A stretch of 64,000 nucleotides of DNA. It comes from Pseudarthrobacter sp. NS4. GTDB lineage: Bacteria; Actinomycetota; Actinomycetes; Actinomycetales; Micrococcaceae. The translations under genes were made by a program, and so were the position numbers. A model generated the notes under the pieces. It ran no database searches. It was not told the DNA's origin and worked only from the letters and a program-made list of their open reading frames with translations. This document shows, piece by piece, positions 24,715-32,811 of this stretch; the first letter of the stretch is position 1, and each line of letters starts with the position of its first letter. The stretch is taken from assembly GCF_024758005.1 (NCBI RefSeq), contig NZ_CP103288.1, positions 1,860,001 to 1,924,000 of the forward strand, written 5' to 3'.

Positions 24715-25079
24715 CCGAGTACCTCGAGATTGAGGACGCTTTGCAGGTCGGTGACCGGTTTGGATTCCATGTCCGTGATATCGGGCTTCTGGCCTCGGCA
24801 CTGGCGAGGCCTGCGACCACTGTGATGGGGGTGGAAGCCTATCCGCAGTTAGCGACGAAGGCGGCGGCGCTCATGGAGTCGGTGGCGCGGTTTCACCCCC
24901 TGATCGACGGTAATAAACGCACGGCCTGGACGCTGATGGTTCTGATGCTCTGGATCAACGGCTCCCGGCATGACTTCAGCACTGACGAGGCCTTCAATCT
25001 CGTCGTGGGTGTGGCAGCCGGCGACATCACACTGCAGGACAGCGCGGGGACGATTGCGACCCACCTCGTCAGACGGTAG
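24711..25079 (+). CDS. doc: Doc/Fic-family toxin
   Basis: The 122-residue protein has the Doc/Fic core HPLIDGNKRTAW at residues 62-73, matching HxFx(D/E)GNK(R/N) with Pro in place of Phe, as often seen in Doc. Doc phosphorylates EF-Tu and halts translation; the RHH partner would neutralise it. The start is GTG overlapping the antitoxin stop. It sits 160 bases from the second island repeat, where an addiction module would stabilise the island. Confidence 0.88.
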   Translation: MTEYLEIEDALQVGDRFGFHVRDIGLLASALARPATTVMGVEAYPQLATKAAALMESVARFHPLIDGNKRTAWTLMVLMLWINGSRHDFSTDEAFNLVVGVAAGDITLQDSAGTIATHLVRR

Positions 25080-25238
25080 CCGTGCGTTCACCTGCGGTTC
25101 GGAGATGCTTCGAAGTGGCAAAAAGAGAGTGTTGACACTGTCAACACACTCGGCGTCGGACTGGACCATATATCGGCCGGACTGCCTCGGATTGCTTATG
25201 TTTTCTGGAGTTCCCAGTATTTGCATGGGTTGGAATGC

Positions 25239-25315
25239 GGTTCGAGTCAAACCTCGGGCACAGTGTTTCCGCAGGTCAGAAGGCTTTTGGTGCTTTGCTG
25301 CTGACAAAGCTTGAC
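25239..25315 (+). repeat. Direct repeat of tRNA-Leu 3' end (attR-like)
   Basis: An ungapped 77-base partner of 22142-22218 carries only the T arm and 3' acceptor half of the tRNA, so it is not a functional tRNA. It marks the far edge of a 3.1-kb island. Confidence 0.8.
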
Positions 25316-25553
25316 AAGCTGTTCCGGAGGTGGGTGGCTTGACCCTCAATTCGAAGGGTAGCGTCTAGCCGCCAGCCATGCGCAATGTCCCTGGCATAGC
25401 TGTCTGGTCCGTACAGAACGCGTCCGGGTTAGTTGCATGGCTTCAGTTGTTCTTTCAGCAGTGCGACGAACGGGCGACGGCTCCACTAGCGTCCACACGG
25501 GAGCCCGCGTTGGCCCAGTTGCCGGCTCCGCCCAGGGGGCGCGGAGATGATAT

Positions 25554-26702
25554 CTAACTCTGCGGTTCAACTTCGGAGCATACCGGAGCATACAGTTCGT
25601 CTAGATGGATTTCGAAAGCCTTCAATGGGCCCACTCCGTGTGAGTATCGCGTGGTGTACTGCCATCCCCTGACTTGCAGTACATCCGAAGTCGCTGAATG
25701 ACCGCCGGACTCCATTAAGCGCTGGTAACGCATTGTCGCGAGAAGCGCTGCCAGCCCAATGGGCTTCGGACCGAATCCCCCGAGTAAGTACGTAGGCATA
25801 CCTTCGCCCCCCGCTGCTCGGTATTCGCCATGTCGCACAAGCGCGAGTTCGGTCCGCTCGAAAATCTGACGTACTACGTCCTCGAGTTCGAACGCATACA
25901 GCAAGTCAGTACCGGTCTCGCGTCCTCGATTCAGGACCCAGGCAGCATGCGCCAGCCGTTGATAGGAATAGATGAAATTTTCGCGGTTTATGAACGCAAG
26001 GGAGCTGACGGTAGTTCGTGCAGAAAGTCCGTGCTCCCACAGAGCGTCCAGAGTCTGAGCGCTATCGTGGCTTGTCCCGGCCAAGGACACGACGGCATCC
26101 AGAATGCCTGCGGTCGATATAAGATCGTGAATATTCCGCTTCGTAAAGTAGCCCGCAATCCCGCCGATAACATCACTATCGGCCCCAACGGGGTAGTCAC
26201 CTGCTGCGGTGTAAAGACAAATGATGCGGGAGTACCGGGACGGCGTTGGCTCTCCGAGTTGTTCTCGCACAATCCCGTCGAGCAAATGGCGGACAACGGT
26301 GCGCGGCAAACTGGATATATCGAGGAGGAGTGACGCTCGTCCACCCAATTTGTTTACCAAATCTCGATTCCTGTTGAGCACCAAGTTCGCGTCCATGGCC
26401 GGAAGGTCGACCCGCGTAGTCACGAACTTGGAACCGAGGATGCTGAATCGGCGCGCAACAGCGTCGCGATTGTCGGCCTTAATCCTGTCGAAGACATCAT
26501 CAACGCCCGGGGTTTGTAGCCACAGCACTTGCACCGCCACGCCCTCGCGACGTCCACCGAGCACATCGAGCATCCATGCCGCCGACCTAACGGAGCGGTC
26601 CTCGAAGTTCGGAGCGCTGAGGAACACGATCGGGTCCTTTCCGATCGCGATATCCTCACCGAGCGATGCGATACTGACCTCGTCGAGGATCTTGCCGTTC
26701 AT
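25554..26702 (-). CDS. Uncharacterised Rossmann-like protein, possible conflict-system component
   Basis: From ATG 26702 (overlapping the previous stop as ATGA) this is a 382-residue protein that I cannot assign. Visible features are a strand-loop FLSAPNFEDRSVRSAAW near residue 27, alternating hydrophobic strands and helices, a central LLDISSLPRTVVRHLL near residue 125, and a C-terminal ending with GWQYTTRYSHGVGPLKAFEIHL. FEDRS plus DISS(L/M)PR motifs recall uncharacterised Rossmannoid proteins of bacterial conflict loci; that is a weak, memory-based inference. Codon use is less GC-biased than the core genes, suggesting transfer. Confidence 0.6.
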   Translation of the reverse strand: MNGKILDEVSIASLGEDIAIGKDPIVFLSAPNFEDRSVRSAAWMLDVLGGRREGVAVQVLWLQTPGVDDVFDRIKADNRDAVARRFSILGSKFVTTRVDLPAMDANLVLNRNRDLVNKLGGRASLLLDISSLPRTVVRHLLDGIVREQLGEPTPSRYSRIICLYTAAGDYPVGADSDVIGGIAGYFTKRNIHDLISTAGILDAVVSLAGTSHDSAQTLDALWEHGLSARTTVSSLAFINRENFIYSYQRLAHAAWVLNRGRETGTDLLYAFELEDVVRQIFERTELALVRHGEYRAAGGEGMPTYLLGGFGPKPIGLAALLATMRYQRLMESGGHSATSDVLQVRGWQYTTRYSHGVGPLKAFEIHLDELYAPVCSEVEPQS

Positions 26703-26929
26703 TGGCCTAGCCGTTCCAGGATGTCGATACGTGAGGCGGCGGATAGAACGTCCTGCCATGCCTCGCTCTCACTCCACCGGGGGTCCTCTTCTCCTCTTCG
26801 CGAGTGGATACGAGGGAAAGGACCAACATACTTCGGACGGGGCTTCCCTGACGCGTATCGCGCGGCTGGATCATTCGAGTTGAACCACAGGAGCGGCAAC
26901 GAGTTCGTCGGGGCGTTCTGGTAATCCAC
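26699..26929 (-). pseudogene. C-terminal remnant of a partner gene (possibly phosphoribosyltransferase-like)
   Basis: The frame gives at most 76 residues from a GTG at 26929, but protein-like sequence (SLALGYKQTGITLVDYQN) continues upstream of that codon until a stop with no start, so it looks like the tail of a longer deleted gene. The pattern TNSLPLLWF, then VGPFPRIHSRRGE, resembles the tail of PRTase-type proteins of conflict systems that end with W.PLFPR; this is inference. It is coupled to the next gene by ATGA overlap. Confidence 0.45.
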
Positions 26930-27292
26930 GAGAGTGATTCCAGTTTGCTTGTAGCCAAGGGCGAGAGAGCCACCGCTCCTTTTGCGGAACCTTCACCGGG
27001 CAGTTTCTCGGAGTTTCTCGGGCGGCGTGTCACTGGGAAGCATCCGCAGCCGGAATGACAGGGGCTACCGGGCCCAACGATTCCCCCGCTGCCCCCGATG
27101 GGACTGAACGGCGGCCGGTCGAGGAGCGGGTTACGAGCTACTCCCGTGCCTGACTAACTGGACGAAGAGCCGAAGTTCGTCGAGCTAGAAGCAATGCGTC
27201 AGCCAGAACGTGAAAAGCACTATGCCGCTGGCTCACCTGCTAGAACGACGCCGGTCGCACCGGATTGAGTCGTCGAATACCTCAGCCTCAAG
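26930..27292. other. Intergenic, no supported gene
   Basis: Nothing recognisable is present except about 70 bases of out-of-start reading frame that extends the remnant at 26699-26929. This is probably where the upstream part of that module was lost. Confidence 0.4.
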
Positions 27293-27463
27293 TCAGCGCC
27301 TGCAGTTGCCACGGGTTACCCAGTCGCATACGAGCTGTCCGGGGTCCTCGATAGTTCCATTTGCTTCAAGCAAGGCGACGCCAACCCCGACCCCGACTAG
27401 CAGGGCTATAAAAGCTACTGCGAATACGGCCGAGCGTATCCGGTTGCTCCTCCGGTTTCCCAT
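27293..27463 (-). CDS. Small single-pass membrane protein
   Basis: From ATG 27463 the product is 56 residues: a basic start MGNRRSNRIRSAV, one membrane helix (FAVAFIALLVGVGVGVALL) and a short outer tail with two cysteines (CDWVTRGNC). No family is recognised. The topology supports a real gene, but its size makes it uncertain. Confidence 0.45.
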   Translation of the reverse strand: MGNRRSNRIRSAVFAVAFIALLVGVGVGVALLEANGTIEDPGQLVCDWVTRGNCRR

Positions 27464-27573
27464 ACGTTGAGCTTCGCATGTCACCGGGTAAGAGGCGGAT
27501 AACTAACTTGACCATGGTTCTGCTTCGCGGCACGATCACGAGAGTTATGGATCGACACATTTACACTTCGAAT

Positions 27574-27753
27574 ATGAGAACAAGTTTCAAGATCGCGCTC
27601 GGGTTCGCGGCTAGCATCGCACTATTCTTGCTTTTATCAACTCTGTTTCCGGATCAGCCAGGAATAGCTTCAATACCCGGAGCGCTCTTCGTCGGTTACG
27701 TAGCAAAGCTCACCTACGAGCACAATAAAAAGGGCGGAACCAACACGCGTTGA
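27574..27753 (+). CDS. Small two-helix membrane protein
   Basis: I prefer ATG 27574 (59 residues, MRTSFKIALGFAAS) over upstream starts that add unlike sequence. Two hydrophobic segments (about residues 6-22 and 30-46) and a basic tail (EHNKKGGTNTR) are seen. There is no family match. Its start lies 110 bases from the divergently transcribed small membrane gene at 27463. Confidence 0.45.
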   Translation: MRTSFKIALGFAASIALFLLLSTLFPDQPGIASIPGALFVGYVAKLTYEHNKKGGTNTR

Positions 27754-27838
27754 GGGATCCTCTACGCAGACAACCCGGAGCGTTTCCGCGGGCATCAGCA
27801 GGATCGAGATCCCGCCGGTCGATAGGGACCATCGCGTG

Positions 27839-28531
27839 CTAACGGTACGGCGTGTAGTGGAGGTCCTGAGTGCGCCGGGTGCGCACGCCGTCGCTATGCG
27901 GTCCGCTGACAACGTCACCTTCAGGGGTTAGAAGTTGCGTAAAGCGACGTGTGCTGTGAACAATGCCGCCGCGAACGACTAACTGCTCGATCACTTTCCA
28001 CGCTTCCGCGACGCCGTCGGATATGTAATCACCCCCGAAAGTCCACCACCCCAGGTGGTCACTGTCGATGACGATGAGGTAACCGCTGATGATGTGGACC
28101 TCGAACGCCATTGCCCCGGAACGCCGTGGCAACACTGTGAGGCTCCGGTCAAACTCAGGCTGATCCGTTGTCACATACACCTCGCCGTCGCTGCCGACCA
28201 GTGCGATGAGTCTGGCGGCAAAAATATCCCCAGCACTGGGAGCTAGCAAGAACCGTTCGTGATAACTCTCGAGTACAGCAATCGCCTTATCGAGATCGGA
28301 GTCCCAGTCGAATTCCCACCGCCGAGCGTAAACGAACGGATAGGAGCTAGGTGAGATTGCGACTACAAGCCACTGCTCACCGATTACCCACAGGTCGCCG
28401 ATCCGGAAGCTGGGCAGTCGATGTGTATCCGGGGCGATCAGTTCTTCCGTAACGGCATCACCGAAGAGTTGCCGTGCCCGGAGCATCATGCGATTGAATG
28501 CTGCAAGGTGGGCATCAGGAATGGGAGGCAC
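27839..28531 (-). CDS. Hypothetical protein, 230 residues
   Basis: I do not recognise this protein. It is soluble, acidic and rich in Trp/Tyr, with segments IGDLWVIGEQWLVVAISPSS, RRWEFDWDSDLDKAIAVLESYH and HLGWWTFGGDY. There is no signal peptide or membrane helix. Such composition resembles immunity-type or contact proteins, but I have no motif to support a role. AT content is slightly higher than in the core genes, fitting its accessory setting. Confidence 0.6.
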   Translation of the reverse strand: MPPIPDAHLAAFNRMMLRARQLFGDAVTEELIAPDTHRLPSFRIGDLWVIGEQWLVVAISPSSYPFVYARRWEFDWDSDLDKAIAVLESYHERFLLAPSAGDIFAARLIALVGSDGEVYVTTDQPEFDRSLTVLPRRSGAMAFEVHIISGYLIVIDSDHLGWWTFGGDYISDGVAEAWKVIEQLVVRGGIVHSTRRFTQLLTPEGDVVSGPHSDGVRTRRTQDLHYTPYR

Positions 28532-28767
28532 ACGCCCATTCTTACCTACGCCCTGAGTATCTACATCGGAGCGCTCTCCTCGTTCGGGCCGCTATGCCCG
28601 TAAGCCGATCCCCTTGCTGGCTGCGCCACGCGACAAATAGCGCCGCGAAAAAGCCGCCATTTACCGCCGAAAGTCACAGAAAAATATCGAAAAAGCACTC
28701 ATATCGTGGGTCAGAACTGGTTTCCGAAATGAAAGCTGGTCAAAACCTAAAGAGGAGGCTTTTTGAC

Positions 28768-29358
28768 GTGTCTGGCAACGTAATTGGGTACGCGAGGGTT
28801 AGCACCCGGGGGCAGTCCCTGGATTCTCAAGTGGATGCACTCGTCGCGGTAGGGGCAGTGCGCGTGTTTCAGGAGTACGCCTCTGGCGCCACCCAAGCGA
28901 GGACGCGATGGAAGGAATGCCTGGACTACCTGCAACCAGGTAATGTTCTGACAGTTGCCGATTTGACCAGGCTGGGCCGCAGTACCGCGGACTTGGCGGA
29001 CATCGTGACGGTGCTGGGACAGCGGGGGATAGGGTTCCGTTCTCTCGCTGAACCCTGGCTCGACACCACCAGCGCACACGGCAAGCTCATTTTCGACATG
29101 TTCGCTTCCCTTGCAGAGTACGAACGGTCCCGGCTGTCCGAACGAACGAAGGCCGGCCTGGCGGCGGCGAAAGCACGAGGGCGGCTCGGCGGCCGCCCTA
29201 GAACGATGACTTCGTCAAAGACAGAAGCCGCCCGGCAGTTGCGCAGCCAGGGAAAAACTTTGAAGGAGACGGCCCAGATACTCAGCGTCAGCGTCTCATC
29301 ACTGACTCGAGCCCTTAGCCGTAATGACGTCCCGGAAGCCGCAACTGCAGCCGCATAG
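28768..29358 (+). CDS. Small serine recombinase (resolvase/invertase family)
   Basis: GTG 28768 follows a strong RBS (agaggagg, 28751-28758) and gives 196 residues starting MSGNVIGYARVSTRGQSLDSQ, with the catalytic Ser at residue 12 and Arg in GYARVS. The catalytic domain continues with DLTRLGRSTADL and FASLAEYERSRLSERTKAGL; a short hinge GRLGGRP leads to a C-terminal helix-turn-helix (GKTLKETAQILSVSVSSL). It could serve resolution, inversion or an element now lost; no target site was identified nearby. Confidence 0.9.
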   Translation: MSGNVIGYARVSTRGQSLDSQVDALVAVGAVRVFQEYASGATQARTRWKECLDYLQPGNVLTVADLTRLGRSTADLADIVTVLGQRGIGFRSLAEPWLDTTSAHGKLIFDMFASLAEYERSRLSERTKAGLAAAKARGRLGGRPRTMTSSKTEAARQLRSQGKTLKETAQILSVSVSSLTRALSRNDVPEAATAAA

Positions 29359-29600
29359 AGCGCCTCAAGTTTTGAAGTAACTTCGGGGACGCCGAGATTA
29401 CGGGCGAGCCGGCATGTGCGGCGGAGAGTCGGCCGCAGGCGGTTGAGCGACCGCAGATGCCGGTGAGCAGCGAGTAATCAGAAGCACTACCAGCCAGCAT
29501 AAATACCGGCAGGGCACGTTATTCAGAGGCCCTGGCTGGGTATCTTGTTTGTACTCGTGGTTGAGCAGTCAGCCGGCACTGGCACTAAGAGAGCCCAACT

Positions 29601-29906
29601 ATGGAACCGCATGCCGGCAGCTCCCATCGCGAACACACGCAGCTTGGATCTACTGTCAGGGGCAGGATTTTCCATTCCTTCCGCCGCTGGCCGGCCGTGC
29701 CAACGGCAGACCTCCTCCGGCTGCAGCGCGCCCTTGAAACCCGCATCGGCTCGAGCGGGTCACGCTCAGCGCATGAGCTGCTCCCCCTGGTGACCGCGGA
29801 ACTCTCACGCAGGGCGGAGCAGTCCACCTCGCAACATCAGGACGGCGGCGCGCCTCCGACCGGTCCGTCAGTCAATCAGGAGGATCAGCGCCCGGATCCG
29901 GGTTGA
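29601..29906 (+). CDS. Small RRWPxVPT-family protein (copy 1)
   Basis: The 101-residue protein has a central block FRRWPAVPTADLLRLQRAL, then ELLPLVTAELSRRAEQ. The same two blocks occur in the protein at 30553-30882, so the pair are paralogues of an otherwise unrecognised small family. The charged, helical core and disordered ends suggest a small regulatory or binding protein. The start ATG has only a weak RBS (aagagag). Confidence 0.6.
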   Translation: MEPHAGSSHREHTQLGSTVRGRIFHSFRRWPAVPTADLLRLQRALETRIGSSGSRSAHELLPLVTAELSRRAEQSTSQHQDGGAPPTGPSVNQEDQRPDPG

Positions 29907-29968
29907 GACCACCTGTTGCCTCAAGGATGCGGCGGCAGGTGAAGGTGGCCCAGGTTGGGCGGGCCACC

Positions 29969-30026
29969 GCCGTGGGCCGGTGACAACGTGGCGGGGGGGG
30001 GGGGGGGGGGGGGGCCGGCCCACGGC
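29969..30026. repeat. 22-G tract inside a perfect 12-base inverted repeat
   Basis: The arms 29969-29980 (gccgtgggccgg) and 30015-30026 are perfectly complementary. The 34-base loop ends in 22 consecutive G (29993-30014). This lies between the copy-1 gene stop and convergent minus-strand genes, so it may act as a terminator. The exact run length may be unreliable. Confidence 0.75.
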
Positions 30027-30065
30027 TTCCATATGGGGACATACGGGAACGGCGGTTCAGCAGTG

Positions 30066-30311
30066 TCACTCGGGGCCTGGGACTTTCCGGGCCTTCAGTC
30101 CGCGGTGGCGTTCAGGCATGTGGCCGATGCGAACACCCACGGGTCTGATGCGGCGGTAGCTCACGGTCGCCCCGGAGGGTCCTGCAGATCGGACCAGTGA
30201 CGATCCTCTCCTTCGCCGCCGGAGCCGGAGGATAAGGACTACCGCCAGGCCCAGCCATGCGATGCCCGCGCCGATGACGAGGACTGCAGCTGGAATCTTG
30301 TCCACCACCAA
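30066..30311 (-). CDS. Small membrane protein
   Basis: GTG 30311, preceded by gagggag, gives 81 residues: one N-terminal membrane helix (PAAVLVIGAGIAWLGLAVVL) followed by an Arg cluster (RLRRRRRG) and a basic cytoplasmic tail. It is the third gene of a minus-strand set (30882, 30569, 30311) and lies 42 bases after the YegP-like gene. No family is recognised. Confidence 0.5.
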   Translation of the reverse strand: MVVDKIPAAVLVIGAGIAWLGLAVVLILRLRRRRRGSSLVRSAGPSGATVSYRRIRPVGVRIGHMPERHRGLKARKVPGPE

Positions 30312-30353
30312 GCTCCCTCATCGTGGACGTACCGTTCTTGCCGCTCCCGCGGA

Positions 30354-30569
30354 CTAATTCCGGTTTTGGTTGCTGTGGTCCTGGGCGCTGGAGGTGCGGT
30401 CCTTGACCACAGCGGTTGCGGCAATGTCCCGGAATGCGTTTATCCCTTGCACCGCAGCCTGGCTGTCAGTGAAGGGAGTCGAGACGGCAAGTTCCCTGCC
30501 CCGGCCGTCGATCAGTTTCACCCTGCAGCTGCCGTCCGGGTCGGATACAAGCTCAAAGTGCCCGGCCAT
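30354..30569 (-). CDS. YegP/DUF1508-type small protein
   Basis: The 71-residue product carries one YegP-type unit: FELVSDPDGSCRVKLIDGRG, then a helix AAVQGINAFRDIA. YegP proteins usually have two such units in tandem; here there is one. The role is unproven but they often accompany stress genes. Its start overlaps the end of the RRWPxVPT copy-2 gene, so both are co-transcribed. Confidence 0.75.
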   Translation of the reverse strand: MAGHFELVSDPDGSCRVKLIDGRGRELAVSTPFTDSQAAVQGINAFRDIAATAVVKDRTSSAQDHSNQNRN

Positions 30570-30882
30570 CGGAGTCTCCTTGTCGGTTCTCGGAAAGGAC
30601 AGGGGTCGTGACGGTTTCCCGCCGCCGGCTTAGTTCTGCTGTCACAAGGTCCAGCAGCGTGAGGGCCGGTTCGGGTAGCTGGTGGGGTCTTCCCTGGCGG
30701 GCTGAGTGCTGGATCTGAAGGAGTGCGGCCCGGATGCGCACGAGCTCACGGGTGGGCACGGACGGCCATCGGCGAGGCAACTCCTGGGCAGTCCCGGGGT
30801 CTGAGAAGTCGATGGGCGGCCGCACATGATCATCGCCGCCATGCTGTGGTCGGGAAGGGTTGCTGGGGAAAGTAGGAGTCAC
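30553..30882 (-). CDS. Small RRWPxVPT-family protein (copy 2)
   Basis: The 109-residue protein (GTG start at 30882) shares PRRWPSVPTRELVRIRAAL and LLDLVTAELSRRRE with the 29601-29906 product, with a short extra insert between the blocks. It overlaps the downstream YegP-like gene by 17 bases. The function is unknown. Confidence 0.6.
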   Translation of the reverse strand: MTPTFPSNPSRPQHGGDDHVRPPIDFSDPGTAQELPRRWPSVPTRELVRIRAALLQIQHSARQGRPHQLPEPALTLLDLVTAELSRRRETVTTPVLSENRQGDSDGRAL

Positions 30883-30975
30883 GGCGGGCCCCCTCTAAGC
30901 CGGTAAGGGAAGCCTGCTGCTTGACTTATGTGCAGGTATAGCGCGGGAAGCGCGTCAGGTCAATGACCTGCAGGG

Positions 30976-31278
30976 GTGCTGGTCCTTGAAGTGCAGGGCT
31001 GCAGGCACCCCTGCCGGATCAGTGCGGGCACGCCAGTCTCAAGGACCACAAAGCCGGCAACAAACGCACGGTTATCGGAAGTCACTGATGACGTGGCCAA
31101 GGTGCCACAAACAAGTGCCGGTGAGGTTGACGAAGAGATCCATTCAGCAGCTCCCGGCGCAGGAAAGGTAAAGGCGCTGCTCTTGAAGCTGACGGAGCTC
31201 GCAGCAACTGGAAGCGTTCAAGGCGGCGTTGATGCTCTGAATGCCATGACGCGACAGGGCATCAACGGCAGGGGCTAA
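30976..31278 (+). CDS. Doubtful small ORF
   Basis: A 100-residue frame whose second half (EVTDDVAKVPQTSAGEVDEE, then LLLKLTELAATGSVQGG) looks protein-like and helical, while the first 35 residues do not. No RBS or family support exists. It may be the tail of a degraded gene. Confidence 0.25.
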   Translation: MLVLEVQGCRHPCRISAGTPVSRTTKPATNARLSEVTDDVAKVPQTSAGEVDEEIHSAAPGAGKVKALLLKLTELAATGSVQGGVDALNAMTRQGINGRG

Positions 31279-31460
31279 CAGCAGCGGGGACTCAAAGGAC
31301 GGCCGTTTATGGCCAGCGCATCGCTCATTGTCGTCCTGGGCGTAAGTGGCTGACTTGTGAGGCGGGGTCTGGGATCATGAGAAGGCTCCTCCGATTTGGA
31401 GGTTATTAATTACTGTCCTTGCCTTGCGTTGGGTGCCGGCGGCAGTGGCTAGGTTTTGTC

Positions 31461-31667
31461 ATGCTAGATCCACGAATGCTGGCCCAGGTTTTGGTCCGCG
31501 ACGACAATGTCTCACTTCGACTCCTGTGGGCGTGGTACCGGGGGAACGGCGGGAACGCAGGGTTGATGGAGTTTGAGGCCTACCTCTATGAACTCACTTC
31601 CCTCGACGCTTTTGACCTGAAAATCCTGGCCTGGGCGCTGGAGGACAACGCCCTGGAGTGGTCGTGA
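31461..31667 (+). CDS. Small W..Y..GG-family protein (copy 1)
   Basis: ATG 31461 gives 68 residues (MLDPRMLAQVLVRD), with the core LLWAWYRGNGGNAGLMEFEA and then LAWALEDNALEW. The same pattern, Trp-x-x-Tyr-(Trp/Arg)-x-x-Gly-Gly, an FExxA(F/Y) block and an acidic Leu/Ala helix, is found in two minus-strand proteins at 53341 and 55768, so this is a repeated small family in the window. No known domain is recognised; compact helical folding is likely. Confidence 0.7.
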   Translation: MLDPRMLAQVLVRDDNVSLRLLWAWYRGNGGNAGLMEFEAYLYELTSLDAFDLKILAWALEDNALEWS

Positions 31668-31994
31668 GATTCGTGCGCTGTCCTGGGACACAGCCTGCGG
31701 ACGTGGAACCGTCTCGTTCCTTCTAAGGGTGTGAGAAGCCTGCAAGGAGGGGGGTGGGGCCGGGTCTTTATTCCGGGAACGGGCATAGGACTTGGAGTCC
31801 GTCGACGTGGCGGGCCGCGGTCTTTCATGATGCCCTTGATGGTCATTGTTTAGGGCACTCCAACTCGACGGGAAATGCCCAAGTGCGCCGAAAGGACCAT
31901 AGCGGCTCGGTTCGAACGTGGCCCTGGAAGTAATGCACGTGCACGGCCTGGCCGGGGAATCTACATGGGCTTGTTCGTTCCATGTGTCGCCTGG
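31668..31994. other. Intergenic, no supported gene
   Basis: Convergent gap between a plus-strand small gene and the minus-strand sigma-like pseudogene. I see no clear hairpin or conserved frame. Confidence 0.4.
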
Positions 31995-32573
31995 CTATGG
32001 AGTTTCGATTTGCGTCCGGAGCTTTTGGATGCCATCCCTGATTCTGGATTTGATCGTGGGCAGCGGTACTGAGAGCTTCACGGAGATTTCCTGGTAGGTC
32101 AACGAGCCGAAATAGGCGAGGACTATGGATTCGCGCTGCAGGGCCGAGAGGCATGCCAATGAAGCGATGAGGATTTGGGCGTCCATCTTGTCTGTCACGT
32201 CATCGAGTACGCCGTCGTAGGCGCTTGGCGCGGTCGTCGCCCATCGATGGTCACGGTTGCGGCTGCTTTGGGTTGCCCGGACTTTGTCGACTGCCCTTCG
32301 GTGGGCGATGGTCATCAGCCAAGCCATAGGAGTGCCGGTGGCCGGCTGGTATTTCGCGGCGTCCTGCCAGACGATGATGAATATTTCCTGGACCACTTCC
32401 TCGCTGAGTTCCCGGTTGATAACGACGTGCTGGACCAATCCGGTGACCTGTCGGGATGTGCGGCGGTAGAACTCACTGAATGCTGGCTGATCGCCCTGTG
32501 CCGTGTGCAGCAGCAGACCGGCAAGACAGTCCGGGGCATGGTCGGTCGGAGGTGGAACATTTTGCTCAGCTAG
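31995..32573 (-). pseudogene. SigK-like ECF sigma factor lacking a start codon
   Basis: Regions 2 and 4 are complete: ELSEEVVQEIFIIVWQDAAK, WLMTIAHRRAVDKVRA, then LSALQRESIVLAYFGSLTYQ and VPLPTIKSRIRDGIQKL. The family N-terminus also reads in frame (LAGLLLHTAQGDQPAFSEFY, ahead of residue QHVVINR), matching the intact paralogue at 40184. However, between the upstream stop near 32648 and this region there is no in-frame ATG, GTG or TTG; the first TTG (32438) lies inside region 2. The 5' end therefore seems damaged. No anti-sigma gene is adjacent. Confidence 0.65.
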
Positions 32574-32811
32574 CCTTTGTGTCCCTTGCGGGACGCCCGT
32601 TCCGGGCTGAAAATGTCCTTGTGGTCGCCTGCCGACGCCGTGGTTCTATGGTTCATTCAGGCCGTCAGCTAGCCGGGCGCTGGGGATCACGCTGTGGGCC
32701 CTTCACTGTTTCGTTAGCCGAGAACGAGGACTAGATTCCGATTTTCCCGGTGATCCCACGGGCGGCCGCTTATCCATTCAGCGGGGCGTCGGGTGAGGAG
32801 ATGAGTAGGCC

